A model generated the notes under the pieces. That model made no database searches and was not told the origin of the DNA. It saw nothing but the letters and a program-made list of their open reading frames with translations. From NCBI GenBank assembly GCA_014860225.1, contig JACZKE010000039.1:1-64000 (forward strand): a stretch of 64,000 bases of DNA, in the 5' to 3' direction. Of this stretch, positions 46,549-55,404 are shown piece after piece. Made by a program: the position numbers and the translations under genes. Every line of letters begins with the position of its first letter. Position 1 is the stretch's first letter. Origin of the DNA: Desulfuromonadales bacterium (GTDB lineage: Bacteria > Desulfobacterota > Desulfuromonadia > Desulfuromonadales > BM103).

Positions 46549-47624
46549 TTCACCCCTGTCGGTTGTGCCAGGCGACCTGCGGCAGCGCGACCAAGCTTAC
46601 CGGTACGATCAGATTCGGCAACCAACCGGTAAAGTGACAAGGCAGCATCGACATCGCCAATTTTCTCTCTTGCTTCAGCAAGCAGGAAGAGATTTTCTGT
46701 CACCGGCAACAGGCTGGCGCTGGTGGCCAAAGATTGATTCGCCTGGTTATATCTACTCAGCTGCAGGTAAAGGTATCCGAGCCCCATCTGGGTTCGATAA
46801 TAACCCGGCTGTAACTCGACCGCCTTTTGCAGGTGCCGGCGAGCGGGCTGCAACTGCCCGGCGCGTAGATATGCCAACCCCAGAGAGCCCAGAATGCGGG
46901 GTTCGTCAGGGGTTGTTGCTGCAGCCTGTAGATATGTTGCTATCGCTTTCGCCTGGTCGCCAATCTTCTCGAATTCCTGTGCGACGGCAAGGAGATCATA
47001 ACCGGGCTGTAACGTAAAAAGTCTTTTGACCGATGCGGGCAGATCTGTCAAGCCCTGGACGCCGATTTTATCACTGTTCTGTCGGATTGGCGTCAGACAG
47101 TCATGCTCACAGGGATTCTGCTCGAACAGTTTTGCCAAGCGGATTTCCGCGGAGTCCGGGTCGTAAAGACGGGACGGCACAGACAGAACTTCTTCCGTCG
47201 CCTCGACCATGCTGCGCGCCACATGATTTTCATAGACATTACTTGACATGCGAACAGCATGCGCCAGCAGTGCTTCCAGTTCTGCCCGACTGCGCACTTC
47301 GGTCAGCAGACCACGGGAGATGATGGCTCGACCACCTGGCAGGGGGTAGAGAGCAGGTATGCTCCGGTCTGCAACTGATATTATGAACGGTTGAGCGCTC
47401 TGGACAGAACGGCTGAGATCTTTGCCTAGCGCCTTGTCGTGGTAAGGCCCGCCAAGCATCTGCATCAGCTTTTTCTCTACAGCAGCACCGACCCTGTCTT
47501 GCTCGGCACTCGTCAGCTCCGGGGGTTCAACCGGGACGTACTGAGTCAAGCCGGAGCAGCCACCCAACCATGTCAATGCAACAAACAGGCAGATAGTGTA
47601 TAATAAATTTTGAAAAATTCGCAT
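46545..47624 (-). CDS. M48-like TPR lipoprotein lacking the zinc motif
   Basis: The protein resembles BepA/YfgC-type envelope proteases: a lipoprotein signal (lipobox WLGGC), an M48-like domain and C-terminal TPRs (EPRILGSLGLAYLRAGQLQPAR). The helix that should carry HExxH reads LLAHAVRM (about residues 119-126 from the ATG at 47624), so Glu and the second His are missing. The preceding family landmarks YPLPGGRAIISRGLLTEV are retained. It is therefore probably a non-catalytic chaperone-like relative. The start may instead be the ATG at 47639. Confidence 0.8.
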   Translation of the reverse strand: MRIFQNLLYTICLFVALTWLGGCSGLTQYVPVEPPELTSAEQDRVGAAVEKKLMQMLGGPYHDKALGKDLSRSVQSAQPFIISVADRSIPALYPLPGGRAIISRGLLTEVRSRAELEALLAHAVRMSSNVYENHVARSMVEATEEVLSVPSRLYDPDSAEIRLAKLFEQNPCEHDCLTPIRQNSDKIGVQGLTDLPASVKRLFTLQPGYDLLAVAQEFEKIGDQAKAIATYLQAAATTPDEPRILGSLGLAYLRAGQLQPARRHLQKAVELQPGYYRTQMGLGYLYLQLSRYNQANQSLATSASLLPVTENLFLLAEAREKIGDVDAALSLYRLVAESDRTGKLGRAAAGRLAQPTGVK

Positions 47625-47870
47625 TTGACTCACATCCATCCAACTGTTTCCGGATCAAGAGACTGCATCTTAGGCTATGCATAGCAATCAGACAAGTCCA
47701 TTCCATGAGCTTTTGCGAGTGCATCAACCCATAGATTTGACAATTTTCTCAACGCAGGACAGGTCAGTTCCGGTTGCATAAAAAAAGCTGCTTGCATTTC
47801 CCTGCCAAGTGACTATCATGTCCCGCCCTGACTGTTGCAGATTAATCGTATATTACATAAGGTATCAATC

Positions 47871-49682
47871 ATGACAAACCATTTACGCAACATCGCTATT
47901 ATCGCTCACGTCGATCACGGTAAAACCACCCTGGTCGATGCTATGCTCAAGCAATCCGGAGTCTTTCGTGAGAACCAGGTGATCACCGAACGGGTGATGG
48001 ACAGCAACGACCTGGAAAAAGAACGCGGCATTACCATTCTCTCCAAAATCCTGTCGATTCATCATGGCGGGGTTAAAATCAATATTGTCGACACCCCCGG
48101 CCATGCCGATTTCGGTGGTGAAGTGGAGCGTGTTCTCAAGATGGTTGACTCTGTCCTGTTGCTGGTCGATGCTTTTGACGGACCGATGCCACAGACCCGT
48201 TTTGTCCTCAAAAAGTCACTCGACCTCGGCATCCGCCCCATCGTAGTCATCAACAAAATCGACCGACCGGGAGCACGTCCCGAGAAGGTCGTCGACATGG
48301 TCTTCGACCTGTTTTGTGAACTTAACGCTGACGAGAAACAGCTCGATTTTCCCTTTATTTTCACCAGCGCCAAACAGGGTATTGCCAAACGTGAGCTGGA
48401 GGATGATTCCGACAACCTCGAACCGCTGTTTGACATGATTCGCGAAAGGGTTGCGCCACCGTCCGCTGATGCAGAGGCCCCTTTCCAGATGCTGGTGACC
48501 TCGATTGACTACAATGACTACCTCGGCCGTATCGCGACCGGCAAGATCTTCAACGGCAAGGTCTGCACTGGAGAAACGGTGGCGTTGATCAAGAAAGGCG
48601 GTGAAATAAGCAAAGGCCGTATCACCAAGCTGCTCGGCTATGAGGGCCTCAAGCAGGTTGAGCTCACCGAAGCAAGCGCTGGTGACATCGTCACTATTGC
48701 CGGCTTTGAGAACGTCGGCATCAGTGAGACCCTGGCCTGTGTCGAGCATCCCAAATCGCTTCCCTACCTGGCCATCGATGAACCGACACTGTCTATGAAC
48801 TTCATTGTCAATTCTTCGCCGTTTGCCGGACGCGAAGGAAAGTATGTGACCTCGCGCAACATACGCGACCGCCTCTTTAAAGAACTGCGCACCAATGTTT
48901 CCCTGCGTGTGGAAGAAACCGCCAATACCGACACATTCAGGGTTTCGGGACGCGGTGAACTGCATCTGTCTATCCTGATCGAGAACATGCGCCGTGAAGG
49001 CTTTGAACTGGCGGTTTCCAAACCGGAAGTCATCTGCCGCGAGATCGATGGCGAGAAGTGCGAACCGATGGAGTATCTGGTTATCGACGTCCCTGAAGAA
49101 TTCCAGGGCACAGTAATCGAAAAGCTTGGTCCACGCAAAGCGGAAATGGCAGCCATGAATGCTCTTGAAGGTTTCAACCGCCTGGAATTCGTGATACCTG
49201 CCCGTGGCTTGATTGGCTTCCGTAACGAGTTCCTCACAGACACCCGAGGGACCGGCGTCATGAACCATACCTTCCAAGGCTATTCGCCCTGGAAAGGTCC
49301 AATTCCGGGCCGTAAAAACGGCGTGTTGATAGCCATTGAAACAGCGGAAACCGTGGCATACTCTCTCTTCAATCTGCAGGACCGCGGCAGCCTGTTTGTC
49401 GCACCCGGCGTCAAGGTGTACGAAGGCATGATTCTCGGTCAGCACGCCAAGGAAAACGATCTCGTGGTCAATGCCTGCAGAGGCAAAAAGCTGACCAATG
49501 TTCGCGCTTCGGGCACCGATGAGTCAATCCGTTTGACACCGCATCGGGACCTGACCCTTGAGCAGGCCCTTGAATTCATCGACAACGATGAGCTGGTTGA
49601 AGTGACCCCTCAATCAATTCGCCTGCGCAAACGACTGCTCGACGAAAACGATCGCAAAAAAGCTCAGAAGAAAGCGCATTAG
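47871..49682 (+). CDS. typA: Ribosome-associated GTPase TypA/BipA
   Basis: The 603-residue GTPase aids 50S assembly and stress adaptation. The ATG at 47871 is preferred, with AAGG upstream. Motifs are G1 [10 protein letters not shown]2/switch I with RGITI, G3 [14 protein letters not shown]4 NKIDRPGA, and the BipA-specific C-terminal region around [21 protein letters not shown] and [22 protein letters not shown]. It is monocistronic. Confidence 0.97.
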   Translation: MTNHLRNIAIIAHVDHGKTTLVDAMLKQSGVFRENQVITERVMDSNDLEKERGITILSKILSIHHGGVKINIVDTPGHADFGGEVERVLKMVDSVLLLVDAFDGPMPQTRFVLKKSLDLGIRPIVVINKIDRPGARPEKVVDMVFDLFCELNADEKQLDFPFIFTSAKQGIAKRELEDDSDNLEPLFDMIRERVAPPSADAEAPFQMLVTSIDYNDYLGRIATGKIFNGKVCTGETVALIKKGGEISKGRITKLLGYEGLKQVELTEASAGDIVTIAGFENVGISETLACVEHPKSLPYLAIDEPTLSMNFIVNSSPFAGREGKYVTSRNIRDRLFKELRTNVSLRVEETANTDTFRVSGRGELHLSILIENMRREGFELAVSKPEVICREIDGEKCEPMEYLVIDVPEEFQGTVIEKLGPRKAEMAAMNALEGFNRLEFVIPARGLIGFRNEFLTDTRGTGVMNHTFQGYSPWKGPIPGRKNGVLIAIETAETVAYSLFNLQDRGSLFVAPGVKVYEGMILGQHAKENDLVVNACRGKKLTNVRASGTDESIRLTPHRDLTLEQALEFIDNDELVEVTPQSIRLRKRLLDENDRKKAQKKAH

Positions 49683-49700
49683 TTCATATTTCTGCATCTT

Positions 49701-49735
49701 AAACGGGGCAGTTCCGAAACAGGACTGCCCCGTTT
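49701..49735 (+). terminator. Terminator of typA
   Basis: AAACGGGGCAGT and ACTGCCCCGTTT form a perfect 12-bp stem with an 11-base loop, ending in TTTG, 18 bases past the stop. From 49736 to 50026 I see no gene or other feature. Confidence 0.9.
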
Positions 49736-50026
49736 GTTCATTGACAGCAGCAGAAACAAGGACAGCTCTTCACCGAGGCCTTGAAAAAACGCTGCAAAAT
49801 GGACTTTTATGCAAAGCCGCCATTTTAAGGACACCTTTCTAACCTCAGACAGCGATAAACATAATCGGTTCAGGGCCCGGATTTATCCCCATAAAGATTC
49901 TCAAAGTCACAATCAGGCAAATTAATGAGTAAAGGGCATCAGAGCCCTTGAAATAATCAGTGTTTGGCTCTATCATTGCCGCGTTCTTCAAGTACAACAG
50001 TCATCCCTGAAAGCATCGGAGGAAGC

Positions 50027-50587
50027 GTGAACCGAGAGTTGAACGCTCACGAAAAACAAGTCCTTCTGGCCATTGCCCGTGAAGCGATTATTCATGGCGT
50101 GCGAACCGGCCAGGAATTCATTGAACCCCGTGAAGAAAAAGTCCTCAATCAACGTAATGGATGTTTTGTCACCATTAAACAGAACGGACAATTGCGCGGC
50201 TGCATCGGCAACTTCCAGTCTGAGCTGCCCCTTTTCAAAGAGGTTGCCCAGATGGCTCAGGCTTCGGCAGCGAAAGACCCTCGTTTCTATCCACTCAAAG
50301 AACAGGACCTCGACAACTTTACCCTGGAAATCTCCGTACTGTCGCCTCTGCACAAAATAGAAGATATCGAGGAAATTGAAGTTGGCAAGCATGGCATTTA
50401 CATCGAGAAAAGCTTTTACCGGGGGGTCCTGTTACCACAGGTTGCAACGGAACATAATTGGGACCGCCAAACCTTTCTTAAACAAACCTGTATCAAGGCG
50501 GGCTTGCCTACCGACGCCTGGAAGGCAGATGATGCAGATATCTATGTGTTCAGTGCCCAGGTCTTCGGCGAAGAGGCAACGGATTAG
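50027..50587 (+). CDS. AMMECR1-family protein (AmmeMemoRadiSam protein A)
   Basis: The GTG at 50027 has GGAGG 6 bases upstream and gives 186 residues. Family landmarks are GCFVTIKQNGQLRGCIGNF, AAKDPRFYPL and a C-terminal YRGVLLPQVATEHNWD, which includes the conserved LRGCIG motif of AMMECR1. Bacterial members are often found with MEMO and radical-SAM partners; neither is adjacent here. The biochemical role is not established. Confidence 0.88.
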   Translation: MNRELNAHEKQVLLAIAREAIIHGVRTGQEFIEPREEKVLNQRNGCFVTIKQNGQLRGCIGNFQSELPLFKEVAQMAQASAAKDPRFYPLKEQDLDNFTLEISVLSPLHKIEDIEEIEVGKHGIYIEKSFYRGVLLPQVATEHNWDRQTFLKQTCIKAGLPTDAWKADDADIYVFSAQVFGEEATD

Positions 50588-50634
50588 CATCCTGTCAGTC
50601 TAAACGGGCCGCAACGGCGTCTATCCTGAAACTC

Positions 50635-50949
50635 TTAAGGCTTGTTATCGTTATTAGCCTCTTCCTTAAACCAGCGATCAAACCATGTCCGGTGGTCTTT
50701 CTCCGAGAGGAGTCTAAAATCATTCGGCCCCAACCAGACGCCCCCACAGCCAGGGCATTTGTCCATGGGAACCCCCCTGAAATCAATGGGTTCAATCCGG
50801 TCCCCACATTTCGGACAACGATCGCGACAATACTGACGTACCAGCTTTTCCCGGGTTTCTGCCTTAATCTTCTCAATCAGTTCTTTTTCCAGATCATGAA
50901 AATATTTATTTTCCAAAGCCTTTTTGCGCTCTTCCCATGCATCAGTCAT
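50635..50949 (-). CDS. Zinc-ribbon (zf-TFIIB type) protein
   Basis: The ATG at 50949 has GGAGG 7 bases upstream and gives 104 residues. A Lys/Glu-rich helix (about 5-40) is followed by CPKCGDRIEPIDFRGVPMDKC and PGCGGVWL, two CxxC knuckles of a TFIIB-like ribbon. Function is unknown. It converges with the AMMECR1 gene. Confidence 0.85.
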   Translation of the reverse strand: MTDAWEERKKALENKYFHDLEKELIEKIKAETREKLVRQYCRDRCPKCGDRIEPIDFRGVPMDKCPGCGGVWLGPNDFRLLSEKDHRTWFDRWFKEEANNDNKP

Positions 50950-50989
50950 GTCAACACCTCCAGGGCAAAAGAGTTTCCCCAATGAGTGC

Positions 50990-51165
50990 CCGTCCGGACC
51001 CCGGATGACACAAACGCAGCTTTAAATCCTGAAACGAGCAATTTTTCGCAAGGTAAAGAAAATCAAGGATTTGAGCGGAGGCGTAGTCCTTTACGCCGTA
51101 CAATCAAATCCGCCGATTGACGCAGAGATTGCAAAAAAGGGTCGTTTCCAGTTGGAATTCAATTA
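50990..51165. repeat. Dispersed repeat B, copy 3
   Basis: This copy retains the GAAACGAGCAATTTTTCGCA block, the central AGGCGTA...TTACGCC hairpin and GATTGACGCAGAGATTGC. The left and right ends are more diverged than in copies 1 and 2. It lies between the zinc-ribbon gene and the Cas6-like gene. Confidence 0.85.
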
Positions 51166-51195
51166 TAACAGCTATTTGAAGACCAGCAACAGCTC

Positions 51196-52179
51196 TCATG
51201 AACTAAGGACAAATCGACCTGCACCATAAGTTGCCCCTTTCCCGATGCCGAGCAGAGAAGCAACGGCAAAGACCCAATAAGTTTCTTCAAGGGCCGGCCC
51301 TCCCAAAATCATTTCTCCGAGGAACCCACCGACTGCCATACCCTGTCGTCCTGCCAAAAAACGCCAGTCCTGCCACTGCAGTTCGACTTCAGCCACATTC
51401 AGGTGGTGGACCTGTTCAAGCAGGTACTGAGGATCATCGAGCACCTCGATGCCACTGTGAGCATAAAGCATGGAAGTGCTTCGACGCAGCATGAACGGGA
51501 AAATCTGCGTGAGTTTCGGTTTTCTAAGTGGCTTGCCGTCAATCATAAGACGAGTCGGCGTTATGAACTTTACGACTATGTTTCTCGCAACTCGATCCGT
51601 TTGCAGCAACCATGTCAATGGCTGGACAGGACAGGTCAGTGTCTCAAGCGGCTGGTTCTGTCGCCAGGCCAAAGCTTCTGAGTGGTCAGATTCCCTGCTG
51701 AATACTTCTGCAACTGCAAAGCGCCCCTCACCAGCAGCCAAGCCAATATGGCCGAGATGGATCAGGCTACGCAGGAATTCAGGGATCAGCGGTATGCCGG
51801 TGCCGAGGAAAAGGACCTCAAGCTCAAGTTGATCACCTGCATCAAACAACTTTTTGTGCATAATCGGCATGGTGATAACGAAAGCCGGCGACGGCTTCTG
51901 GAATTTTCGCAGAGCAATTGGATCATCACTCAGTGGCGGTTGAAAAAGAATCTTCCATTTCTGGATTGCAACGTCATCACTTGCATCGAGCGATTGTCTG
52001 CCCGCAAGGCGCAACAAACGCCCAATCGCCAAAAAATCGGCAGGAAGCAGCTGGAATGGCGATATGAAGTCGAGGACAAAGCGTGTCTTGACAACATCGA
52101 TTTGCTGCAGTCCCTCCGGCCAGGCCGGTATCATGAAATCATTCTCTACAATCATTGCTGGATGTTGTAGTCCACGCAC
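51196..52179 (-). CDS. Orphan Cas6-like RAMP endoribonuclease
   Basis: The 327-residue protein resembles the CRISPR precursor-RNA processing Cas6 family with a C-terminal domain of the PF10040 type. I see FQPPLSDDP and PSPAFVITMP (N-terminal half), LFLGTGIPLIPEFLRSLIHLGHIGL, then FITPTRLMIDGKPLRKPKL, and the terminal glycine-rich loop LLGIGKGATYGAGRFVLS. Cas6 cleaves repeat RNA to make crRNAs. No CRISPR array or other cas gene lies in the window. The start GTG at 52179 is uncertain; an ATG follows eight codons later. Divergent from tgt paralogue 2. Confidence 0.7.
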   Translation of the reverse strand: MRGLQHPAMIVENDFMIPAWPEGLQQIDVVKTRFVLDFISPFQLLPADFLAIGRLLRLAGRQSLDASDDVAIQKWKILFQPPLSDDPIALRKFQKPSPAFVITMPIMHKKLFDAGDQLELEVLFLGTGIPLIPEFLRSLIHLGHIGLAAGEGRFAVAEVFSRESDHSEALAWRQNQPLETLTCPVQPLTWLLQTDRVARNIVVKFITPTRLMIDGKPLRKPKLTQIFPFMLRRSTSMLYAHSGIEVLDDPQYLLEQVHHLNVAEVELQWQDWRFLAGRQGMAVGGFLGEMILGGPALEETYWVFAVASLLGIGKGATYGAGRFVLSS

Positions 52180-52262
52180 ACTTCTGTTAAAGTCCGTCAG
52201 ACTTATACTGTGTACCAGTTGAATTAAGCTGCATCGTCAGCGCCAGAAGAGCCTAACATATC

Positions 52263-53387
52263 ATGATGACGTTTGAACTGCTCTCCAAAGATCAAAAGAC
52301 CCGTGCCCGCCGCGGCCGCATCACCACTCCGCACGGTATCATCGAAACACCGATTTTCATGCCTGTCGGTACTCATGGCGCTCTCAAAGCGATGACCCCT
52401 GCACAAGTCGATGATGCCGGGGCACAGATTATCCTCTCTAACACCTACCATCTGCACCTCAAGCCTGGCGAAGGGCTGGTGGAAAAAGCCGGGGGATTAC
52501 ATCGATTCATGAACTGGCCCAAGCCGATTCTGACTGACAGCGGCGGATTTCAGGTGTTCTCTCTTCCCAAAAAAGAGATTACCGATACCGGAGTCTTTTT
52601 CAAACATGAAATCAACGGCGAACGCATCTTTCTTGGTCCGCGCGAGGCAACCGGTATCCAGAACCGCCTCGGGGCCGATATCATCATGGCTTTTGATGAG
52701 TGTATCCCCTACCCGGCCACCCATGATTACACCAGTAAATCGATACGCAAGACCCTGCGTTGGGCAGAGGAGTGCCTCAATGCGCACGATCGTGTAGACC
52801 AGGCTCTTTTCGGGATTGTTCAGGGTAGTGTTTACGATGATCTGCGCCGTGATTGTGCGCTGGCTCTCAAAGAGATGAATTTCCCCGGCTATGCCGTCGG
52901 CGGTGTCAGCGTCGGCGAGGGGTTGGAACTGCTGAAAAAAGTCGTTGACTACACCGAGCCCTTCCTGCCCGAAGATAAACCCAGATACCTGATGGGAGTC
53001 GGCCTTCCCGAAGACATTCTGGAAAGCATTGAACGTGGTATGGATATGTTTGACTGCGTTATTCCGACCCGTTACGCCCGCAGTGCCACCCTCTTCACCA
53101 GGCGCGGCAAGATACGCCTGACCAACAAACGTTATCGTCGCGACTTCTTCCCTGTCGACGCCTCGTGCCGTTGCTACTGCTGCAGCAACTTTACCAGAGC
53201 CTATCTTCATCATCTTTTCAATGCCAACGAAGTCCTCTCAGCGACTCTGGCTGCGATCCATAACGTACGCTTCTATCTCGATATGGTTGCGGGTGCAAGG
53301 GTAGCTATCGAAGCCAATGACTACGTCAGCTTCAAGACTCAGTTCCTCGAAGAGTATCTGCGTGATGATGGTACTCCAGGCCGTTGA
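52263..53387 (+). CDS. tRNA-guanine transglycosylase, second paralogue
   Basis: The 374-residue product has the full Tgt pattern: [57 protein letters not shown] and a zinc site CRCYCC with downstream His. It differs from the queA-linked copy (36220-37365) in the pocket flank, in the loop before DEC and in the zinc-site spacing residues. Both keep the bacterial Cys in the DEC motif and GGxSVGE. It may have a different substrate (queuine or another deazaguanine) or tRNA set. ATGATG start without a strong ribosome site. Confidence 0.93.
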   Translation: MMTFELLSKDQKTRARRGRITTPHGIIETPIFMPVGTHGALKAMTPAQVDDAGAQIILSNTYHLHLKPGEGLVEKAGGLHRFMNWPKPILTDSGGFQVFSLPKKEITDTGVFFKHEINGERIFLGPREATGIQNRLGADIIMAFDECIPYPATHDYTSKSIRKTLRWAEECLNAHDRVDQALFGIVQGSVYDDLRRDCALALKEMNFPGYAVGGVSVGEGLELLKKVVDYTEPFLPEDKPRYLMGVGLPEDILESIERGMDMFDCVIPTRYARSATLFTRRGKIRLTNKRYRRDFFPVDASCRCYCCSNFTRAYLHHLFNANEVLSATLAAIHNVRFYLDMVAGARVAIEANDYVSFKTQFLEEYLRDDGTPGR

Positions 53388-53418
53388 CGATTCCCTCTTC
53401 GGCCTGCATAATTGAGCC

Positions 53419-54216
53419 ATGGCCGATGAATCATTATCTCCCGGGATTGACACTGAACAGGGCAGACGGCTCTATAAGGCTCTGACCGCAACTGTTGATG
53501 AGCTCTTCCAGGTCTTGCTGGACCCGGAGATGCAGATCCTGCGTTCAGCTTTGCATAACCAGAACCTCACCGAGGCTCATCTCCTGACCCTGCTCAAGCG
53601 CCGTGATCTCAGCGAAGATCTTCTTAAAACCATATTTCAGATGGACATGTCCAAAAGAAGTCACCGCCTGCAGGTCGCCCTGGTAAAAAACCCCGGATCA
53701 CCATGCCAGATATCACTTGCGTTGCTACCACATCTCCACCTGTTCGAGTTGGTAGATCTCTGTCTGGTCCCGGGCATAACGCCGGACCAGAAATTCGCCG
53801 CAGAACGTGCCATTCTGCAACGCCTGCCGACCACAGAGTTGGGCAACAAAATGACTTTGGCCCGACGCGCAACAGCCACAGTCGTTGGCGAGATTCTCAA
53901 GGGAGGTGAAAGTCCTCTGGTTGAGATTTGCCTGAGCAGCCCGCGTTTGCGCGAAGTCTCCATCCTGCAGTTCATCAACAGCGCCAGCTCTTCTGCGGAA
54001 ACCATCTCCATAATTGCCCGGCATCCCAAATGGAAATTACGGCCCGACCTGAGGCTCGCCATTCTCAAAAACCGGCGAACCCCATCCGTCTGGTTCACCC
54101 TCTTCCTGCCCCAACTGCGCACTCCCGATGTACGCAGTCTCTTGACCTCCCGGCGGCTCAGCCCGGCTCAAAAAAAACTCGTTCAGGACGAGCTGAAAAA
54201 ACGCGGGATTGCCTGA
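53419..54216 (+). CDS. Uncharacterised helical-repeat protein
   Basis: I do not recognise this 265-residue protein. It appears wholly alpha-helical and has an internal repeat: around residues 82-107 (RLQVALVKNPGSPCQISLAL) and 209-233 (DLRLAILKNRRTPSVWFTLF), each with the same A(L/I)xKN...(S/T)P pattern followed by LPxL. This suggests a HEAT-like or leucine-rich-repeat-variant scaffold. It follows the second tgt paralogue after 31 bases, on the same strand, so co-transcription is likely. Confidence 0.8.
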   Translation: MADESLSPGIDTEQGRRLYKALTATVDELFQVLLDPEMQILRSALHNQNLTEAHLLTLLKRRDLSEDLLKTIFQMDMSKRSHRLQVALVKNPGSPCQISLALLPHLHLFELVDLCLVPGITPDQKFAAERAILQRLPTTELGNKMTLARRATATVVGEILKGGESPLVEICLSSPRLREVSILQFINSASSSAETISIIARHPKWKLRPDLRLAILKNRRTPSVWFTLFLPQLRTPDVRSLLTSRRLSPAQKKLVQDELKKRGIA

Positions 54217-54327
54217 GTAGCATTCCGTTAAAAGGTTGAACAGATGGGTCTCGTTGCCTGTTTCAGATATCTACGCTTGCAACACTTCCATGTGACCTGG
54301 ATAATTGATCGGTAGTATGATCATCCG

Positions 54328-55212
54328 TCATCTTTTATAAGAACCTATGTAGATCGCCGACAGGATAAGTACGACACCGAAAACTTCGTACATGCCCGTC
54401 GGTCTGTCGAAAAAGATCACGTCCCACACAAAAGCGAGCGTGGGCTGCATGAGCAGAATCAGTCCTGCTGAAGTTGCAGAGATGTGCTTGATCGCCGATG
54501 AAATCAGCGACCAGCCGATTGTCGTACTCACCACCCCGGCGCCTGCCAGTGCCAAGAAAGACCCGGCATCCGGGATGATGAATGAGGATCTGGTAAGGGG
54601 AGTGACCAAGCCCAGTAAAACAGTGCTGGCGATCGACACCACCAGCATTGCGGATACGCCATTAACGGATGAGTTGTTCATCGATTGCTTTAACAGCATG
54701 ACGTAACCGGAATAAAATATTGCCGTCGCGATACCCAGAATGATGCCCAGCCTGGTTTTAGCATCCAGGTTGACCCAATCCATACCGGTAATCAGGAACA
54801 ACCCGGCAAGTGCAATAAGGACCGCCAGTATAAAAAGATTGGATATTTTTTGTTTCAGGAAGACATACGAAAAAACAGCTGTGAAAAACACCTGGAAGTT
54901 ACCCAGCAAGGTGGCGAGACCGGGCCCGACGAGATGAATGCTGCGGTGCCAACACATAAAGTCTATCGCCAGCAAGGTTCCTGCTCCGGAAAGCAGGTAG
55001 ATCGCGTTACGGTCTATACTCAATCTGTCGCCTCGCAAGCGAAGCAGTACAAACAAGGACAATCCGGCAAACAGCATACGGTAAAAACCGGCGCTGTCCG
55101 GAGAGACGTTGGCGAGTTTGATGAACACCGGAGAAAAACTGATGCAGACAGAACCTGCCAGTAATTTAAACAGAGGAAAAGGTGGCTGTCTCGCAGTAAT
55201 GGCAGAGTCCAT
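54328..55212 (-). CDS. EamA/DMT-family transporter
   Basis: The product (294 residues from the ATG at 55212; a GTG at 55227 is also possible) has about ten spans as two tandem EamA domains, with landmarks GSVCISFSPVFIKLANVSPDSAGFYR and the second-domain STTIGWSLISSAIKHISAT. The family exports metabolites such as amino acids. The substrate is not evident. Confidence 0.87.
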   Translation of the reverse strand: MDSAITARQPPFPLFKLLAGSVCISFSPVFIKLANVSPDSAGFYRMLFAGLSLFVLLRLRGDRLSIDRNAIYLLSGAGTLLAIDFMCWHRSIHLVGPGLATLLGNFQVFFTAVFSYVFLKQKISNLFILAVLIALAGLFLITGMDWVNLDAKTRLGIILGIATAIFYSGYVMLLKQSMNNSSVNGVSAMLVVSIASTVLLGLVTPLTRSSFIIPDAGSFLALAGAGVVSTTIGWSLISSAIKHISATSAGLILLMQPTLAFVWDVIFFDRPTGMYEVFGVVLILSAIYIGSYKR

Positions 55213-55404
55213 GTAAAGGGATATCACCAGAGTTGAAAGGGTAAGGGTACCGCTACCGCTTAAACGACGATAGCCTCAGAGGTAATTTGCTGAACTCTCA
55301 GTCATTATTCAGATTTCAATTCAACAGCTTTTCACTCTAACTGTAAAAGAACATTCTGTGGCGAAGAAAAACAGCGCTATTCTTTCTTGTCCAATCCAGG
55401 GAAA

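Noticed and set aside
48216-49445. A 409-residue minus-strand frame opposite typA
   Set aside because: It is fully antisense to a strongly conserved GTPase and shows no family motif.
51682-52170. A 162-residue plus-strand frame opposite the Cas6-like gene
   Set aside because: The minus frame matches the Cas6 family over its whole length; the plus frame has no match.
50587-52262. CRISPR array near the Cas6-like gene
   Set aside because: No short repeats with regular spacers are present; repeat B is a single long hairpin unit.
52263-53387. Second tgt as a DpdA-type DNA-modifying paralogue
   Set aside because: The length and the tRNA-type zinc and pocket motifs fit canonical Tgt, and no other dpd gene is adjacent.
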